From: Legionellaceae bacterium
GTDB lineage: Bacteria > Pseudomonadota > Gammaproteobacteria > Legionellales > Legionellaceae
Reading direction: 5' to 3'
Assembly (NCBI GenBank): GCA_020831865.1
Contig: JAFIFT010000020.1
Span: forward strand, 1 to 64,000
DNA length: 64,000 nucleotides
Shown: positions 57,467-64,000 of the stretch, piece by piece
How the letters are laid out: every line of letters starts with the position of its first letter
Position numbering within the stretch: the first letter of the stretch is position 1
The notes under the pieces: model-generated
The model's input: only the letters and a program-made list of their open reading frames with translations
Told to the model about the DNA's origin: nothing
The model's database searches: none
Translations under genes and position numbers: made by a program

Positions 57467-58570
57467 GATACGATGGGTGCTAATGGACATGAGTATGCCA
57501 AATCCCGCCAGAAAAGTAACCATTGCGGTGCCACCATAACTGACCAGAGGCAGGGGGATACCGACTACTGGTAAAATGCCCATGACCATGCTCATATTGA
57601 CAAAGGCTGAGAGAAAAAAGGTAATCACCAGGCTACCGGCCAGAAGGCGCGTATAACCGGTTTGCGCCTTCTGGGCAATAGACAGTCCGCGCAGGCTAAT
57701 AAAAATAATCATTAAGATCAGGGCAAGAGAACCAATAAAGCCAAATTCTTCGCCACAAACCGCAAAAATAAAATCCGTCGCATGCTCCGGCAGAAAGTTG
57801 AGATGTGATTGACTGCCATTTAACCATCCTTTACCAATCAACCCCCCTGAGCCGATGGCTATCTTGGACTGGATAATGTGGTAACCTGAACCCAAGGGAT
57901 CCTGTTCAGGATTGAGTAAGGTTAGTACTCTTTGTTTCTGATAACTATGAAGAAAATGCCATAAGACCGGAGCGATAACTGAAGCACTGACAGCAAAAAT
58001 GGATAAAAGACGAAACGAGATGCCGGCGATAAAAATGACGGAAAGGCCAGCAAAGGCTACCATAATTCCGGTGCCCAGATCGGGCTGTTTGGCAATCAGC
58101 AGCGTAGGTATCAGAAAAATAAGCGTAGAGATAGTCAGGGTCTTCCAGGTCAGAGGTGTTCTTTTTTCATCTAAATACCAGGCCATCATCATGGGAACAG
58201 CCAGTTTCATGATCTCAGACGGCTGAAAACGAAAAAACCCAAGATCGAGCCAGCGCTGGGCTCCTTTACCAATTTTCCCCATCAGCATTACGGCGATTAA
58301 TAATAACAAACCGCAGGCATAGAGCCAGGGGGTCCATAGCCGATAACGGTGAGGTGGAATCAGAGCCAGAAATATCATAATGGAACTGGCGAAAATAAGC
58401 CGCATCATTTGGCGAATCATCATGGCGTGATTTTCGTTTGATGCGCTATAGAGAATCGCAAGACCATAGCAAATTAGCAGTAATAACAGGCCAAAGAGCG
58501 GATAGTCCAGGTGCAGGCTGTGGCCACTAATCCGATAGATGGGACGATGTCGGCTATTCATAAAATTCAT
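57446..58570 (-). CDS. mrdB: Rod-shape peptidoglycan polymerase RodA (MrdB)
   Basis: The 374-residue SEDS protein has ten hydrophobic segments and the family motifs ALIPPHRYRLWTPWLY, RWLDLGFFRFQPSEIMKL and PEHATDFIFAVCGEEFGFIGS, with GGTAMV near the end. It polymerises murein for side-wall growth with PBP2. The ATG overlaps the mrdA stop (ATGA); a second ATG at 58561 is possible. Confidence 0.95.
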   Translation of the reverse strand: MNFMNSRHRPIYRISGHSLHLDYPLFGLLLLLICYGLAILYSASNENHAMMIRQMMRLIFASSIMIFLALIPPHRYRLWTPWLYACGLLLLIAVMLMGKIGKGAQRWLDLGFFRFQPSEIMKLAVPMMMAWYLDEKRTPLTWKTLTISTLIFLIPTLLIAKQPDLGTGIMVAFAGLSVIFIAGISFRLLSIFAVSASVIAPVLWHFLHSYQKQRVLTLLNPEQDPLGSGYHIIQSKIAIGSGGLIGKGWLNGSQSHLNFLPEHATDFIFAVCGEEFGFIGSLALILMIIFISLRGLSIAQKAQTGYTRLLAGSLVITFFLSAFVNMSMVMGILPVVGIPLPLVSYGGTAMVTFLAGFGILMSISTHRILFDKGL

Positions 58571-60426
58571 ACAGATGGTTCCGCTTCTTTTTCTTTGGAT
58601 TTAAAATAGCTGTCTAATACTTTTCTGGCAATATTCGGCGCTATAAAATCATTTTCCACAATAACGGCGATGGCAACCTGTGGTTTTTCAGCAGGCGCAA
58701 ACGCAATAAATAACGAATGGTCACGTAATTGTTCCGGTATATCCTGGTACTTCAGTTTTTCATATTGGGGAGCGCTATGCACTTGAGCGGTGCCTGTTTT
58801 TGCTGCAACGCTATACGCAGTGTTCTTACCGAAGCGATAGCCTGTTCCACCGGGTTGTTTAATCACCATCTGCATGGCCTGGTTAATGATGTCCCAATCC
58901 TGTACGTTTTGAATTTTAACGGGATATTCTTCCAGAGGCATGACTTCATGGATGAGACCGCTGCTGTATTGTCGTGCTTTTTGGATCAGATGAGGACGGT
59001 ATCGTTGTCCTTTATTGGCAAGGGCTGCTGTGGCGTTCGCCAGTTGCAAGGGGCTGGATAATAAAAACCCTTGGCCAATTGCAGTAATCACGGTATCACC
59101 AGGGTACCAACCTTGTTTGTGCCGGGCTCTTTTCCACTGTTCGTTCGGCACAATGCCACTGGCTTCATCCGGAAGATCAATATGGCTGAGTTGTCCAAAG
59201 CCAAATTCAGTCAGCAGCTCTTCAATCACAGATATACCAAGCTTTTGGCTGAGTTGATAAAAATACGTATCACAGGAAACCGTAATCGCACGGGCAAGAT
59301 CAACCATGCCATGTCCTGTTTTTTTCCAGTCACGGTACAGGTGGCTGGATTGAGGGAGTTTAAACCACCCTCGATCATAGATTTTGGTTTCCGGGCGAAT
59401 GACCGCTTTATTGAGTGCCGCCAGTGCAATAAAGGGCTTGATGGTTGAGGCGGGAGGGTATAATCCGCGCACCGCTCGATTAAATAATGGTCGACTGGGG
59501 TGTTGTGCCAGCGTGTTATAATGCTGGTGTGATATACCATTGACAAAGGCATTGCTGTTAAAGCTTGGTGAGCTGACCATCGCCAATACCGCGCCATTAT
59601 GCACATCGAGTAAAATAATGGCACCGCGTTTATCCTGCAGGGCATGGTAGGCCGTATTTTGAATATGAATATCCAGCGTGAGATTGAGTTCGTCACCTGC
59701 TACTGGATATTGCTCTTTGAGTACCCGGATCGTGCGACCGCTCACATCAGTTTCAACTTGCTGATACCCTACTTGTCCGTGTAACAGGGGTTCATAAAAT
59801 TTTTCTATCCCGGTTTTGCCGATAAAGTGCGTGGCGCGGTAATTACCATTATCGACCTGTGTTAAGTCCTGTGTATTGATACGCCCTACGTAGCCAAGGA
59901 CGTGGGCAGTTTGTTCGGCATAGGGATAATAGCGCATCAATTGTGCCTTGATGGCCACGCCGGGAAATTGGTACTGATTGACCGCGAAAAGGGCCACTTC
60001 TTCCTGGCTGAGTTTGATTTTGAAGGGAACCGGCATAAAGGAGCGTCTGCCTTGGCGGGCTTTATGAAAATTTTCAATATCTTCCTGGGTGATGGAAGGA
60101 ATTAAGCTTTGAAGTTGCGCCAGCGTAGCATGAATATTTTTCACTCGATCGGGGATGATCTCCAGGGCATAAATAGGGATATTATCGGCCAATATTACCC
60201 CGTTGCGATCTTTGATTAATCCACGGGCCGGTGCAATAGGAGTAATACTCAGTTGATTTTTTTGTGACAAGGTTTGAAAACGTTTATATTGGGCTAATTG
60301 CAGGTAAGCCAGACGGATGAGCAAGAGGGCGGAAAAGAGAAAGATGATGATCATTAACTGATAAAGCCGAAAACTCTGGCAGCGAAAACTGGAATTTTGT
60401 CGCGGATTATCAGAATAATGGCTCAC
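58567..60426 (-). CDS. mrdA: Penicillin-binding protein 2 (MrdA)
   Basis: The 619-residue class B PBP has an N-terminal helix (about 22-43), a pedestal and a transpeptidase domain. Its motifs are STIK (Ser327-Lys330), SCD (384-386, as in other PBP2) and KTG (543-545). It works with RodA in cell elongation and is the target of mecillinam. It follows rlmH after a gap of about 260 bases on the same strand. Confidence 0.96.
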   Translation of the reverse strand: MSHYSDNPRQNSSFRCQSFRLYQLMIIIFLFSALLLIRLAYLQLAQYKRFQTLSQKNQLSITPIAPARGLIKDRNGVILADNIPIYALEIIPDRVKNIHATLAQLQSLIPSITQEDIENFHKARQGRRSFMPVPFKIKLSQEEVALFAVNQYQFPGVAIKAQLMRYYPYAEQTAHVLGYVGRINTQDLTQVDNGNYRATHFIGKTGIEKFYEPLLHGQVGYQQVETDVSGRTIRVLKEQYPVAGDELNLTLDIHIQNTAYHALQDKRGAIILLDVHNGAVLAMVSSPSFNSNAFVNGISHQHYNTLAQHPSRPLFNRAVRGLYPPASTIKPFIALAALNKAVIRPETKIYDRGWFKLPQSSHLYRDWKKTGHGMVDLARAITVSCDTYFYQLSQKLGISVIEELLTEFGFGQLSHIDLPDEASGIVPNEQWKRARHKQGWYPGDTVITAIGQGFLLSSPLQLANATAALANKGQRYRPHLIQKARQYSSGLIHEVMPLEEYPVKIQNVQDWDIINQAMQMVIKQPGGTGYRFGKNTAYSVAAKTGTAQVHSAPQYEKLKYQDIPEQLRDHSLFIAFAPAEKPQVAIAVIVENDFIAPNIARKVLDSYFKSKEKEAEPSV

Positions 60427-60582
60427 AATTAATCAGCTCAATGGACCAGTTGACATGATACCTTATTTTAGCTACTTGTTAAACGTCTGCAGAAAAGGCG
60501 AGCTGGGGCGATTCAACGCTGGATATGATGTTAATTGCAGATTTTTGAATGGGGTATTTAAAAAAATGGTGTCTGCTACAGC

Positions 60583-60610
60583 AGATTCCTCGCTTAGCTC
60601 AGAACGACGT
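60583..60610 (+). repeat. Short palindromic repeat, copy 2
   Basis: AGATTCCTCGCTTAGCTC followed by AGAACGACGT is related to the element at 28738-28768. It lies between rlmH and mrdA. The rest of the 260-base gap shows no gene. Confidence 0.4.
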
Positions 60611-60686
60611 GCTCTTTTTTTAATGGGAAACTGTGTATTTAGGTGTTGCCATTTTCATTTCGATACGCATAGCCTGGCTGTGTTGC

Positions 60687-61157
60687 CTATTTGTGATAAG
60701 GGTGGTGATGCAAGATGGCAAAGCTGCGATATAACGCTTCGCAAAGAATTATTCGGGCCAGTGGATGTGCAAAGGTAAGGTCGGATAAAGACCATTGTTC
60801 CTGACAGCGTTGTTTTACAGCAGTATGCAATCCTTCCGGACCACCGATAATGAGAGACCACTGACTTTCGCGCAAGGTGATCTTATCCAGGTGCGTTGCC
60901 AGTTGCTCAGAGGTAAATTTTTTGCCGTGGCTGTCCAAACCAATGCAATATGACTGTGCTGGGATCATATGCAAAAGGGTCTGGCTTTCTTTCGCCATGA
61001 TCCGGTCCATCTGCGAAGTTTTACTACGTTTTTGCAGGGGAACTTCGAGAATGGAAAAATGACAAAACTCCTGCAGGCGTTTTTGATACTCGGCCGTGGC
61101 CTCATAGACCCAGTCAGGCATTTTGTTGCCACAACAGATGAGCTGGACTTTCAACAC
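60687..61157 (-). CDS. rlmH: 23S rRNA m3-pseudouridine1915 methyltransferase RlmH
   Basis: The 156-residue SPOUT methyltransferase has the end-knot motif IIGGPEGLH and LSDLTFAHPLARIILCEALYRSFAILHHHPYH, the family ending. It methylates Psi1915 on the assembled 70S ribosome. It lies 6 bases after rsfS, the usual pair. Confidence 0.96.
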   Translation of the reverse strand: MLKVQLICCGNKMPDWVYEATAEYQKRLQEFCHFSILEVPLQKRSKTSQMDRIMAKESQTLLHMIPAQSYCIGLDSHGKKFTSEQLATHLDKITLRESQWSLIIGGPEGLHTAVKQRCQEQWSLSDLTFAHPLARIILCEALYRSFAILHHHPYHK

Positions 61158-61163
61158 ACCAGG

Positions 61164-61505
61164 TTATTCCCTGCTGGTACTACTGGTCTGCCACAGGTCT
61201 TCCAGATTGTAGTAGGCGCGGCTATCAGGTTGCATGACATGTAAAATAATATCGCCAAAATCTAAAAGTGCCCATTCACCTTGTGTCAGGCCACTCTTAC
61301 TCAAGACGGGATAGCCCTTATGCTTCATTTGTTCCATAACAAATTCGGCAATGGACTGAACATGTCGTGATGAACGACCACTACAAATTAACATGTCATC
61401 TGTAATAGTAGTTTGATTTCTTACGTCAATACAAACAATATCGATGGCTTGCATCTCATCAAGATACTGCAAAATACGATCTTTAATTGTCGTTGTTTTA
61501 TTCAT
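61164..61505 (-). CDS. rsfS: Ribosome silencing factor RsfS
   Basis: The 113-residue protein has the RsfS core: DIVCIDVRNQTTITDDMLICSGRSSRHVQSIAEFV and GEWALLDFGDIILHVMQP. It binds L14 and blocks joining of the subunits in starvation. The nadD gene that often precedes it is absent; a thioredoxin-like gene lies upstream instead. Confidence 0.95.
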   Translation of the reverse strand: MNKTTTIKDRILQYLDEMQAIDIVCIDVRNQTTITDDMLICSGRSSRHVQSIAEFVMEQMKHKGYPVLSKSGLTQGEWALLDFGDIILHVMQPDSRAYYNLEDLWQTSSTSRE

Positions 61506-61603
61506 GTTTACCAGTTAAAAAAAGATAGGCAGCGATAGTAGCAAATCATACGCCAAGTATCCATACTGTCAGATAAAATGACGATGGTGCTGCTGTGTAC
61601 ATT

Positions 61604-62164
61604 TTATTCAGCCTTCCATTTGATATTGCATCCTAAACTGGGATATTGTTTCGGATCAATCGGACGTTTTTCCAGTAACGCATCCAGGGCATTACGCACA
61701 GACTCACCGGTGACCGGAATGGCATTTCCTGGGCGTGAACTATCGAGTTGGCCACGATATACCAGCTTGAGTTTATCATCAAAGAGAAAAAAATCAGGCG
61801 TACATGCCGCTTGATAGGCTTTGGCGACTTCCTGAGTTTCATCAAATAAATAAGGGAAGGGAAATTGGTGTTTTTTGGCCGTTGCTACCATTTCTTCCGG
61901 TCTATCCATGGGATAGCTGTCAATATCGTTGGCATTAATCGCAATGAAGGCCACGTCTTTCGGGATATAGTCATTTGCCAGAGCGGTGAGTTGGGCATTC
62001 ACATGTTTTACATATGGACAATGGTTACAAATAAACATAATCAGGGTGGCGTTCATTGGTTTTTGCTTGTTGAGCTGAAACAAACTATGGTCCAGTACAT
62101 TGATTAAACTAAAATTAGGGGCAATAGTCCCCAGTGGTAGCATGGCAGATGGTGTCTTGCTCAT
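61604..62164 (-). CDS. Thioredoxin-like (AhpC/TSA-type) protein
   Basis: The 186-residue protein has a thioredoxin fold with MFICNHCPYV (Cys46 and Cys49), the cis-Pro segment ACTPDFFLFD and KLVYRGQLDSSRPGN. This subgroup of redoxins with CNHCPYV is widespread but not characterised. No signal peptide is visible, so it is probably cytoplasmic. It is the last gene of the minus-strand group that begins with pcs, 10 bases after the preceding gene. Confidence 0.85.
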   Translation of the reverse strand: MSKTPSAMLPLGTIAPNFSLINVLDHSLFQLNKQKPMNATLIMFICNHCPYVKHVNAQLTALANDYIPKDVAFIAINANDIDSYPMDRPEEMVATAKKHQFPFPYLFDETQEVAKAYQAACTPDFFLFDDKLKLVYRGQLDSSRPGNAIPVTGESVRNALDALLEKRPIDPKQYPSLGCNIKWKAE

Positions 62165-62174
62165 AATATCCTCA

Positions 62175-62699
62175 TTAAAAAATGATATCTAAATATTGCA
62201 AACTCGCTTTCAGTATAGCCTGAATGGCAAATAATGAATTCAGAATAGCCCAAAGTAATGATATGCGTTCTGTATTGACACTACGATAAAAAGCATAGCT
62301 ACTGATACATACGCAGCCTGAAAATAAAATCCATTGTTGTGGGTAATGAAAGGCCAGTGATAACAGTATAATGCCGGTTAATCCGAACCACAACCAGGGA
62401 TTTTTCAGGCGTCCTGCCAATAGATAATACACGGCCAGTTGTAAGGATAGCAATATGGGTAAGGCAATTTGAATGCGCTCATGCAGGCCGAGCATAATGC
62501 TGAAATGCCCAGCCAACAAAATAGTTTCAAGACCAATATAAAAAATCAATTTGAAATGGATGGCTGTCAGGAGCAAAAGAAACGCACCCAGTACGTACCA
62601 GGGTTGTGGATAGGGTTGTGCAATACCGTACAGCTTGCTTAATGCACCTATAATACCGATGCTGATAAACGATAGATCGCGTACGTTATAGTTTACCAC
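62175..62699 (-). CDS. Unrecognised small multi-helix membrane protein
   Basis: The 174-residue protein is almost all hydrophobic, with about six membrane helices (about 8-24, 32-48, 50-70, 76-95, 101-118, 123-138) and short loops. No family is recognised and no catalytic motif is seen. Its start overlaps the preceding gene by 7 bases, so it is translated with it. Its position after pcs suggests a membrane role. Confidence 0.65.
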   Translation of the reverse strand: MVNYNVRDLSFISIGIIGALSKLYGIAQPYPQPWYVLGAFLLLLTAIHFKLIFYIGLETILLAGHFSIMLGLHERIQIALPILLSLQLAVYYLLAGRLKNPWLWFGLTGIILLSLAFHYPQQWILFSGCVCISSYAFYRSVNTERISLLWAILNSLFAIQAILKASLQYLDIIF

Positions 62700-63169
62700 T
62701 TCAACAATATCCCTTTGGCAATCGCCGCTTTAATAATCTGTTTTTGCCCTTGGTTGACCGCGACCCAGTAATTTCCCATATTGCTCAGTGCAAATTTAAC
62801 CCGGGGATATTGGCAGATATCCAGTACTTCCGAGCAGGCTACGGGTATTACCTCTTTTTTTTCATGGATAAAGCAGGCAAAGTGAAAGCTCGGGACATCA
62901 GACGCGAAGGCGGACCAATTCGAGGCGTTGATTTTTGCGCTCAGCAGCGGACTCATAAATACTTCACGGGTTTCGTGTCGCTGCAATTCAATGGTGGTTT
63001 TGCTTTTATTTTGTATCAGATAAAAGGTTTGTTTGCCCGTATCATTTAAAATGAGAAAAGGATTTTGGTAAGAAAATCCACTGACTTCACAACCTTGCGG
63101 ATAGGCATAGACACCGGTTGTGGCGAGTAATAAAGGGACACTGACAAAAAGGATAAGTGCGTGTTTCAT
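62693..63169 (-). CDS. Unrecognised exported cysteine-containing protein
   Basis: The 158-residue protein has a signal peptide (1-22, ATTGVYA) and a mature part with four Cys (27, 99, 112, 119), which could form two disulfides in the periplasm. The mature part starts PQGCEVSGFSYQNPFLILND and looks like a small beta-rich domain. It has no known family that I recognise. ATG 63169 overlaps the pcs stop by 4 bases, so it is translationally coupled to pcs. Confidence 0.65.
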   Translation of the reverse strand: MKHALILFVSVPLLLATTGVYAYPQGCEVSGFSYQNPFLILNDTGKQTFYLIQNKSKTTIELQRHETREVFMSPLLSAKINASNWSAFASDVPSFHFACFIHEKKEVIPVACSEVLDICQYPRVKFALSNMGNYWVAVNQGQKQIIKAAIAKGILLKW

Positions 63170-63954
63170 TCTAAGCCCTTAGCTTTATTTTTTCGTGCGA
63201 TTAATCTTGATTTAATAGAAGGATACCAGCTTCGATAAAAACTTAACGAAAGATAGAGCCCCACATAGAAGAGAGATATGGCCAGCCAAAAGTGAGAAGG
63301 ATGCGGATATTGCCACAGAATAAAGGCACAGCTGATGCCAAATAATCCGGAGAACATATGCATCAGTATTTTTAGCAGGTTGGAGTTGGTCAAATAATCG
63401 AGTCTGGAAGGGTAAACATATTTGATGGGCACAAAAATTAAGACTGATAATATGCTCAGAACCAGCGCATTGGTAGTGGCACTGCTGGAAAAGATAAACA
63501 AATAAAATACCACAATATTCCAATAGCAGGGAAAGCCCTTGAAAAAGTGATCCGGTGTTTTCGCATCGGACTGACAAAATTGATAGGAGGACGTCAATAT
63601 AATGAGACAGAGCACCGCAAAACCCACGCTTTCGGGCAGCATGTCAGGTTTATGATACAAAAAAAATGATGGAGTGATGACGTAGTTAAAATAATCAACA
63701 ATATTGTCCAGTAATGCCCCATCAAAACGCGGCAAAATTTCCTTGACCTGCAATTGTCGGGCAAAGCTACCATCAATCGCGTCTATCAATACGGCGAGCC
63801 CCATAAACCATAAGGCATGCACATACTGACCTTGTTCAATCTTGATGAGGGTGAGCAAACCGGCTATGGCTGCGGAGGCAGTAAAAAGATGCACCATCCA
63901 GGCGCCTAAATGGCGGAGTGGGTGATAATGCGGTTGGGGCAGGGTCATTAGCAT
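63166..63954 (-). CDS. pcs: Phosphatidylcholine synthase
   Basis: The 262-residue integral membrane protein has about eight helices and the CDP-alcohol phosphotransferase motif in the longer form of bacterial Pcs: Asp58 and DG (61-62), AR (65-66), Gly79, Asp83 and Asp87. The following DYFNYVITPSFFLY stretch is typical of Pcs. It condenses choline with CDP-diacylglycerol. Pcs is found in bacteria that live with eukaryotes, including Legionella, which take choline from the host. It leads a coupled group of four genes. Confidence 0.92.
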   Translation of the reverse strand: MLMTLPQPHYHPLRHLGAWMVHLFTASAAIAGLLTLIKIEQGQYVHALWFMGLAVLIDAIDGSFARQLQVKEILPRFDGALLDNIVDYFNYVITPSFFLYHKPDMLPESVGFAVLCLIILTSSYQFCQSDAKTPDHFFKGFPCYWNIVVFYLFIFSSSATTNALVLSILSVLIFVPIKYVYPSRLDYLTNSNLLKILMHMFSGLFGISCAFILWQYPHPSHFWLAISLFYVGLYLSLSFYRSWYPSIKSRLIARKNKAKGLE

Positions 63955-64000
63955 GATTCCGATAAGTTATATTTATACCTCATTAAAAAATAGTAACAAC

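Overview
The window is a stretch of gammaproteobacterial chromosome that looks like Legionella or a close relative (order Legionellales). Housekeeping gene order is that of gammaproteobacteria: flgBCDEFGHIJKL, groESL, pepA-holC, lptFG, mraZ-rsmH-ftsL-ftsI-murE, kdsD-kdsC-lptCAB, yceD-rpmF-plsX-fabHDG-acpP-fabF-mltG-tmk-holB-pilZ-tatD and rsfS-rlmH-mrdA-mrdB. The Legionella-like signs are an exported CD39-type NTPDase, a phosphatidylcholine synthase, a solitary homogentisate dioxygenase, an exported TIG/Lcl-domain protein and a small exported-protein operon. The assignment is an inference from gene content; no sequence search was run.

Layout. 1-2 kb: an exported TIG plus Lcl_C (DUF1566) protein, a terminator, then about 450 bases with a possible decayed lipoprotein gene. 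2-12.7 kb: the eleven-gene flagellar rod, hook, ring and junction operon behind a consensus sigma-54 promoter. 12.7-15.4 kb: a stand-alone DsbD alpha domain on the minus strand, then groES-groEL behind a sigma-32 type promoter. 15.6-20.4 kb: holC and pepA on the minus strand, divergent from lptF-lptG and a DUF218 gene. 20.5-27.8 kb: the start of the dcw cluster with MraZ boxes; it stops after murE and is followed by comEC. 27.9-36.4 kb: accessory genes (a glycine/alanine-rich membrane protein, the NTPDase, a three-gene pyruvate-type dehydrogenase operon, hmgA and two membrane proteins). 36.7-43.3 kb: a minus-strand series that runs Kdo and LPS transport genes straight into trpG-trpD-trpC and a pirin. 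43.3-53.5 kb: the fatty-acid synthesis cluster and its downstream DNA-replication genes. 53.4-57.5 kb: two MFS transporters on either side of anmK. 57.4-64 kb: rod-shape genes mrdB and mrdA, rlmH, rsfS, then a minus-strand group of a thioredoxin-like gene, two unrecognised genes and pcs.

The genes concentrate on the cell envelope: peptidoglycan synthesis (ftsI, murE, mrdA, mrdB, mltG, anmK), LPS biogenesis and export (kdsD, kdsC, lptABCFG), and membrane lipids (plsX, fab genes, pcs). I saw no CRISPR array, tRNA, rRNA, insertion sequence or phage gene. No clear new multi-gene defence or mobile system is visible. The items most worth following up are the pcs-linked uncharacterised genes, the membrane protein with an acidic tail at 27.9 kb, the 30-base inverted repeat upstream of anmK, the lpt-trp operon with its long trpG/trpD overlap, and the single-domain DsbD.
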